Source: Tissierella creatinophila DSM 6911 (GTDB taxonomy: Bacteria; Bacillota; Clostridia; Tissierellales; Tissierellaceae). Taken from it: a stretch of DNA of 64,000 bases. The notes under the pieces were generated by a model. The model saw nothing but the letters and a program-made list of their open reading frames with translations. It had not been told where the DNA came from and searched no databases. The stretch lies in contig NZ_LTDM01000032.1 of the NCBI RefSeq assembly GCF_001940565.1, positions 1 through 64,000 on the forward strand. The letters run 5' to 3'. Within the stretch, counting starts at the first letter, position 1. Every line of letters starts with the position of its first letter. The translations under genes and the position numbers were made by a program. Below, one piece after another: positions 60,073-64,000 of this stretch.

Positions 60073-61041
60073 CTATATGTTAAGAAGCATAGCTTCTAGG
60101 CTTAACTGAAAGTTTACGTTTTTTCTTATTATATCTTTTGTTTCCATTATATTTAATATTATATCATTTATTTTATTAAAAGCCATAAATGAATGTTCAT
60201 TTAGTAAAGAAATTTTATCTTGATTTATAATAAGAGGGCTATTTGGGAGCTTTTTATAGAGCAACAGATCTCTAAAGTAGTAAATCATTATATCTAATAT
60301 CTCATGTATATCTTTTTCATTGTTGTTAAAAAAGTCCATAGAATTAAACACTTTAGTTTTATCACCTTTTATTAAATCATTTAAAAGCTTTAAAACTTCT
60401 TCTCGTCTTTGAAACAATAGATCGCTCTTTGCTAAGTTTATACTCTTTCCTATAGCGCCCTTGGTAAATTCTGTTATAAATTTAGCTTGTTTTTCATCTT
60501 TTCCGTAGTGTTCTATAAGTAAATTCTTGATTTTTTCTTTTGGAACTGGAAAAAAATTTATTGTTTGAACTCTAGAGAGTATAGTTGGAAGAAGTTTATA
60601 AGCTTGCGAGCTAGTAAGGATTATATGGGCAAAAGAAGGGGGCTCTTCTAGTGTCTTTAGTAGCTTGTTTGTACTTTCTTTATTCATAAGATGAGCATCT
60701 TCTATTAACATTACCTTTTTATTTGAGTTTAAAGGAGCAGTACTCATCTCTTTTTGAATTTTATTTATGTGTTCTATTTTTATAAGATTTTTTTCAGGTT
60801 CTATATGAAAAAAGTCAGGATTGTTTCCGCTTTCAAATCTTTTACAAGATGGACAATCTCCGCAAGGTTTTTCTCCTTCTGATAAGCATAAAAGAGCTTT
60901 ACTAAAGGCATAAGAAAGCTTCTTCTTTCCTATGCCTTCTTCACCTTGAAATAGATAAGCATGACTTATTTTATTTGTCTTTATAGATTTTTTTAAGATT
61001 TCTATAACTTTTTCATGTCCTATAATTTGGTTAAAATCCAT
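60073..61041 (-). CDS. holB: DNA polymerase III delta-prime subunit
   Basis: A 322-residue AAA+ clamp-loader subunit. Walker-like GEEGIGKKKLSYAFSKAL, zinc module CGDCPSCKRFESGNNPDF, MLIEDAHLMNKESTNKLLKT, LEEPPSFAHIILTSS and the sensor region LPTILSRVQTINFF are present. It lies between the darA-like genes and ricT as in Bacillus, where yaaR stands between; here yaaR is absent. Confidence 0.93.
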   Translation of the reverse strand: MDFNQIIGHEKVIEILKKSIKTNKISHAYLFQGEEGIGKKKLSYAFSKALLCLSEGEKPCGDCPSCKRFESGNNPDFFHIEPEKNLIKIEHINKIQKEMSTAPLNSNKKVMLIEDAHLMNKESTNKLLKTLEEPPSFAHIILTSSQAYKLLPTILSRVQTINFFPVPKEKIKNLLIEHYGKDEKQAKFITEFTKGAIGKSINLAKSDLLFQRREEVLKLLNDLIKGDKTKVFNSMDFFNNNEKDIHEILDIMIYYFRDLLLYKKLPNSPLIINQDKISLLNEHSFMAFNKINDIILNIMETKDIIRKNVNFQLSLEAMLLNI

Positions 61042-61055
61042 TTAGTTCTCCATTT

Positions 61056-61340
61056 CTAAAGTTTTATATGATCAAAGATATCTATTACAAATAGATTTGC
61101 TCCTCCTACTACTACTTCTTCTTGACCATCTTTTATCTTTTTACTTTTAGTTTGATGTGATATAAGATCTACTATAGTGTCTATCTCTTTTTCTTCTGTA
61201 CCTATAAGAAGAGTAGTATTTCCTGATTTTAAAAACCCACCTGTAGAAGATAGACGAGTTGTCCTAATTTTATTGTCCATAAGAGTTCTTATTACTTTAT
61301 TTACATGTTCATCTTGTATAATAGCAATTATAAGTTTCAT
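61056..61340 (-). CDS. DarA/PstA-like small PII-fold protein, short form
   Basis: A 94-residue paralogue of the next gene: MKLIIAIIQDEHVNKVIRTL, TTRLSSTGGFLKSGNTTLLI and GGANLFVIDIFDHIKL. It lacks about 14 residues of the long loop that in DarA covers c-di-AMP. Binding of the same ligand is therefore uncertain. Tandem copy, 11 bases after the full-length form. Confidence 0.82.
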   Translation of the reverse strand: MKLIIAIIQDEHVNKVIRTLMDNKIRTTRLSSTGGFLKSGNTTLLIGTEEKEIDTIVDLISHQTKSKKIKDGQEEVVVGGANLFVIDIFDHIKL

Positions 61341-61351
61341 ATTTACTCCCC

Positions 61352-61678
61352 CTATATCCTAATATGTCTTTCTACATCTAATATAAATACTGTTGCTCCT
61401 CCTACTTTTACTTCTAGAGGATAAGGTATATAAGTGTCTCCTGGCATTGTAACTGTTAATAGGGAAGTTGTTATTTCACGAGTTTTACAGTTAGTTTCTA
61501 TTAAATCTACTACTGGTTTTATATGCTCTTCTTCTACCCCTACCAATAGAGTAGTGTTTCCGGCCTTTAAAAAGCCTCCTGTAGATGTTAACTTTGTCAC
61601 TCTGTATTTATGGTCTGTTAGGTCTTCTATAAGGCTTGCAGCATCTTGATCTTGTACTATAGCTATTATAAGTTTCAT
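61352..61678 (-). CDS. darA: Cyclic di-AMP receptor DarA/PstA
   Basis: A 108-residue PII-like protein. MKLIIAIVQDQDAASLIEDL, TKLTSTGGFLKAGNTTLLVG, VTMPGDTYIPYPLEVKVGGA and VFILDVERH match the receptor that binds c-di-AMP as a trimer. Position between tmk and holB is the same as yaaQ (darA) in Bacillus. Its target is unknown. Confidence 0.92.
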   Translation of the reverse strand: MKLIIAIVQDQDAASLIEDLTDHKYRVTKLTSTGGFLKAGNTTLLVGVEEEHIKPVVDLIETNCKTREITTSLLTVTMPGDTYIPYPLEVKVGGATVFILDVERHIRI

Positions 61679-61694
61679 TTAGCTCTCCTCATTT

Positions 61695-62315
61695 CTATTT
61701 TAATATTTTTTTGATTGTATTGATGCTTTGTTCTAAAACTTCTTCTATAGAACGGCTTGCATCTATTATTACTATATTTTTAGGATACAATTTTAAAAGA
61801 TCCATATAGCCTTTATATACTCTTTCATGAAACTCTCCGCCTAAATTTTCAAGTCTATCAGTATCTATATTTCCTAACTTTCTCTCTAAAGTAATCTTTG
61901 GATCTATATGAAAAAAAAGGATTAAGTCTGGATAGACTCCTCTTATAGCAAAATCATTTATCATTTTTATCTTTTCTATACCAAGACCTCTTCCAACCCC
62001 TTGATATGCAAGCGATGAAAGTATAAATCTGTCACAGAGGACAACTTTTCCATCTTCAAGCGCAGGGATGATCTTTTCATGTATATGCTGCCCTCTAGAA
62101 GCTGCGTAAAGTAGGGCCTCTGTTTCGTAACTCATATTTGTGTTTTTATTGTCTAAGATAATCTCCCTTATCTCTTCTCCTATAAAAGTTCCACCTGGTT
62201 CACGTGTTTCTATAAATTGTATGCTTTCTTTCTTTAAAAAATCTCCAATTAATTTTATAATGGTAGATTTCCCCGAACCATCTGGCCCCTCTAAGGTGAT
62301 AAATACCCCACTCAA
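61695..62315 (-). CDS. tmk: Thymidylate kinase
   Basis: A 206-residue P-loop kinase making dTDP from dTMP. The P loop GPDGSGKSTIIK, DR in VLCDRFILSSLAYQG, and the lid region are all present. It heads tmk-darA-darA-like-holB-ricT on the minus strand, downstream of csfB. Confidence 0.94.
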   Translation of the reverse strand: MSGVFITLEGPDGSGKSTIIKLIGDFLKKESIQFIETREPGGTFIGEEIREIILDNKNTNMSYETEALLYAASRGQHIHEKIIPALEDGKVVLCDRFILSSLAYQGVGRGLGIEKIKMINDFAIRGVYPDLILFFHIDPKITLERKLGNIDTDRLENLGGEFHERVYKGYMDLLKLYPKNIVIIDASRSIEEVLEQSINTIKKILK

Positions 62316-62416
62316 ATCTTACAACTCCTTTGTTTTTAGAACTACTATTTGTTTTTTATTATATCCCATTAATCTAACTATTTCTAGTCTATTTTATATT
62401 TATTCTTCTTATACCC

Positions 62417-62446
62417 AAAAAACCCCGTATTAATTTACAGGGTTTA
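62417..62446 (-). terminator. Terminator overlapping the csfB stop
   Basis: AAACCC-GTA paired with TAC-GGGTTT; the minus strand then has T6. The csfB stop codon lies in the loop. Confidence 0.7.
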
Positions 62447-62621
62447 ATTCTAAGGGAGGAAGTATGTAATATCCTAGGGCTATTCTTATTAAATTTTTAT
62501 AGTAGTCATACTTTTCATCTTCATATTTTAAATTTTGTATTTCATCTAAACAATACTTACACATCTTTATTTTAAAAATACCTATATTTTCTTCTATATT
62601 TCCACAGATATTACAATACAT
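62430..62621 (-). CDS. csfB: Sigma-G/sigma-E inhibitor Gin (CsfB)
   Basis: A 63-residue zinc-finger protein: MYCNICGNIEENIGIFKIKM and CKYCLDEIQNL give two CxxC pairs, the Gin signature. In Bacillus CsfB is made under sigma-F and holds sigma-G inactive until engulfment. ATG 62621 has AGGAG nine bases before; an earlier ATG overlaps it. A sigma-F-like promoter lies 30 bases upstream and tmk follows as in Bacillus, which strengthens the call. Confidence 0.83.
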   Translation of the reverse strand: MYCNICGNIEENIGIFKIKMCKYCLDEIQNLKYEDEKYDYYKNLIRIALGYYILPPLELNPVN

Positions 62622-62650
62622 AGTTATCATCTCCTAAATTCTTTATTAGG

Positions 62651-62678
62651 ATTATCTCCTAGATAATATATATTATTC
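62651..62678 (-). promoter_or_regulatory. Candidate sigma-F promoter of csfB
   Basis: GAATA (62674-62678), 14-base spacer, GGAGATAAT (62651-62659) on the minus strand, the same form and spacing as before spoIIR. Confidence 0.62.
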
Positions 62679-62709
62679 AACTGAAGAGAGATTTGTGCGT
62701 GTCTTAAAT

Positions 62710-62745
62710 AAAAAAGAATCTATAGAGAGTTTCTATAGATCTTTT
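62710..62745 (-). terminator. Terminator of the TspO-like gene
   Basis: ATCTATAGA and TCTATAGAT arms, T6 after on the minus strand; starts in the last codons of the gene. Confidence 0.78.
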
Positions 62746-63563
62746 ATTCTCTTTTCCTTTATTTTCTTATCCTTTTTTCTTAAATTAAATAGAGTATATA
62801 CCTCTACCATAACTAAGATTACAATAGATGCAACTGTGGTAAATATAATAGTACTATACTCTGCGTTCCATCCATCTCTTGAAATATGTTTTATATATAT
62901 TCCTATATATGCCCATATAATTGGCAATCCATATGCCACATCATTATTTTTTAGAATTGTAAGAGAAGCTATTATAAGACCTACTACTATAACTCCTATA
63001 GTCCAAAATGATTCTGATAATCCAAAGCCATCAAAGCCTAGTTTTACAAGTAAAGTAGTAACATTGGCTATAGTTGCAACTGTAAGCCATCCCATATATA
63101 TACTAAATGGAAATCTTATAAAAAAGTAATCTTTTAGAGATAGTTCTGCTCTCTTTGTAATATTATTTATAATTATCAATAAAAGAAGTATTGATATTAT
63201 AATAGCTAGTGAAACTTCTATAAATCTATAATGCCAAGCAAATATCCACATAGTATTTAGTATCGATGAAATAGAAAAGTATATTCCAATCTTTTTAAAA
63301 AGTTCTTCTTTATAAGGATCTGATTCTCTTTGAAATATTCCAAATCCATATATAGAGTATAAGAAAAGAAGTAAATATATAACTCCCCATATAGAAAAGG
63401 TTATACCCGCTGGTGCAAATAAATTGGGATAAGAGTCTGAAACCTCTCCAGAAGTTACACCATTTATAGGCAAAATATTTGCAAGTGCATTTGTAGCTAC
63501 CATTATAAGGTATGTGATTAAAGTCCAGATTTTTAAAGAATAGTTCGTTTTATTAATTTTCAA
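62733..63563 (-). CDS. TspO/MBR-like tryptophan-rich membrane protein
   Basis: A 276-residue protein with about eight helices. The region FAPAGITFSIWGVIYLLLFL (PAGxxFxxWG) and LNTMWIFAWHYRFIEVSLAI resemble the tryptophan-rich sensory/TspO family in an extended form. The remaining helices may form a second half. TTG start, behind GAGGGGGG. Ligands in this family include tetrapyrroles, but the function here is unknown. Confidence 0.68.
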   Translation of the reverse strand: MKINKTNYSLKIWTLITYLIMVATNALANILPINGVTSGEVSDSYPNLFAPAGITFSIWGVIYLLLFLYSIYGFGIFQRESDPYKEELFKKIGIYFSISSILNTMWIFAWHYRFIEVSLAIIISILLLLIIINNITKRAELSLKDYFFIRFPFSIYMGWLTVATIANVTTLLVKLGFDGFGLSESFWTIGVIVVGLIIASLTILKNNDVAYGLPIIWAYIGIYIKHISRDGWNAEYSTIIFTTVASIVILVMVEVYTLFNLRKKDKKIKEKRIKDL

Positions 63564-63620
63564 GTTAATCCCCCCTCTATTATATGTATATTATACCCAA
63601 GTTAAAAATTAAACTACAAA

Positions 63621-63668
63621 AAATACCTATAAATGAAACACTCTTTTTCAAGTGTCCTATCTATAGGT
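63621..63668 (-). terminator. Likely terminator of the L25 gene
   Basis: ACCTATA/TATAGGT outer arms with an ACACTT/AAGTGT-like inner stem; on the minus strand ATTTTTTG follows. Confidence 0.55.
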
Positions 63669-63703
63669 ACAATTATAATTTCTACTTTGTTTTTTATTTA
63701 ATA

Positions 63704-64000
63704 TTATTCTTCGTCTTCTTCTCCAACTACTGGAACATCTGCTGATGCTTCTTCATCTGTTTCTTCTTCCTCTTCTTTTACACTAGGTTCAGATAGAGTA
63801 CATACTACAGTATCTTCTTCTGCTAATATCTCTATATCAGCATTTTTTGCTATATCTAGGTCTTTAACAAATAAAGGTGTAGTAAAGTCCATATCTTCTA
63901 CATCTACATCAGCTGTATTAGGAATATTTCCCGGTAGACATTCAACTTCTACTTCATTTAAAAGTTGTGCAAGTACTGATGGTTGAAGTTTTACTTGATC
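63704..64000 (-). CDS. rplY: Ribosomal protein L25 / general stress protein Ctc, C-terminal part
   Basis: The window holds the last 98 codons, the start lies beyond the right edge. The open frame includes VKLQPSVLAQLLNEVEVECL, PGNIPNTADVDVEDMDFTTP, FVKDLDIAKNADIEILAEED and TVVCTLSEPS, the TL5/Ctc C-terminal domain that follows the 5S-rRNA-binding L25 domain, and then an acidic tail (EEEEETDEEASADVPVVGEE). The Ctc form is typical for Firmicutes. Confidence 0.9.
   Translation of the reverse strand, partial: DQVKLQPSVLAQLLNEVEVECLPGNIPNTADVDVEDMDFTTPLFVKDLDIAKNADIEILAEEDTVVCTLSEPSVKEEEEETDEEASADVPVVGEEDEE

Overview
The window comes from a low-GC, endospore-forming, anaerobic-type Firmicute of class Clostridia, probably near the Tissierellales. 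This rests on spore genes (spoIIR, sleB-ypeB, gerA-gerB-gerC, a sipL-like gene, csfB), an S-layer protein with CW_binding_2 repeats, a clostridial ferredoxin, a Met T-box and UGA-coded selenocysteine. The genus is an inference.

Region 1 (1-6651) is the right end of a prophage or related element followed by cargo. It holds tail-end proteins, holin, amidase, a short XerC-like tyrosine recombinase, a new-looking DNA-binding protein, and then an AbiF-type (Abi_2) HEPN gene with its own upstream small RNA and a second HEPN-like gene. Region 2 (6652-13396) is an S-layer locus. A headless, promoterless S-layer cassette (+) faces an intact S-layer gene (-) tail to tail. Inversion between the homologous junctions would put the silent cassette in frame behind the expressed signal peptide and wall anchor.

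Region 3 (13400-20101) carries cell-envelope and regulatory genes: a Wzz-like protein, a sigma factor, a stand-alone Hsp70 substrate-binding-domain protein whose ribosome site is buried in a hairpin, a ComK-like protein and two MurJ flippases. Region 4 (20196-31941) has a GGDEF-EAL phosphodiesterase and a block of spore genes with ispE, sipL and veg. Region 5 (32130-36175) is small but rich: mgtE behind a candidate Pro-rich leader peptide, two tandem HesB-like selenoprotein genes with covarying SECIS hairpins, and small redox and regulatory genes.

Region 6 (36190-46720) resembles the Bacillus metS-yabD-yabE-rnmV-ksgA neighbourhood, with a YtrA-type GntR/ABC module placed between metG and the YabE-like gene. 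Region 7 (46932-63563, minus strand almost throughout) is a glycogen operon (glgB-glgC-glgD-glgA-pulA), a HerA-NurA pair, and a block syntenic with Bacillus csfB-tmk-darA-holB-ricT-trmN6-rsmI. The right edge cuts a ribosomal protein L25 (Ctc) gene.

Starts were set by Shine-Dalgarno spacing where longer reading frames exist. Three genes were found only by reading the sequence directly: the 55-residue ferredoxin and the two UGA-containing selenoproteins. The likely mgtE leader peptide and a 46-residue phage protein were also added this way. Function calls are from motif and family recognition; no database search was run.
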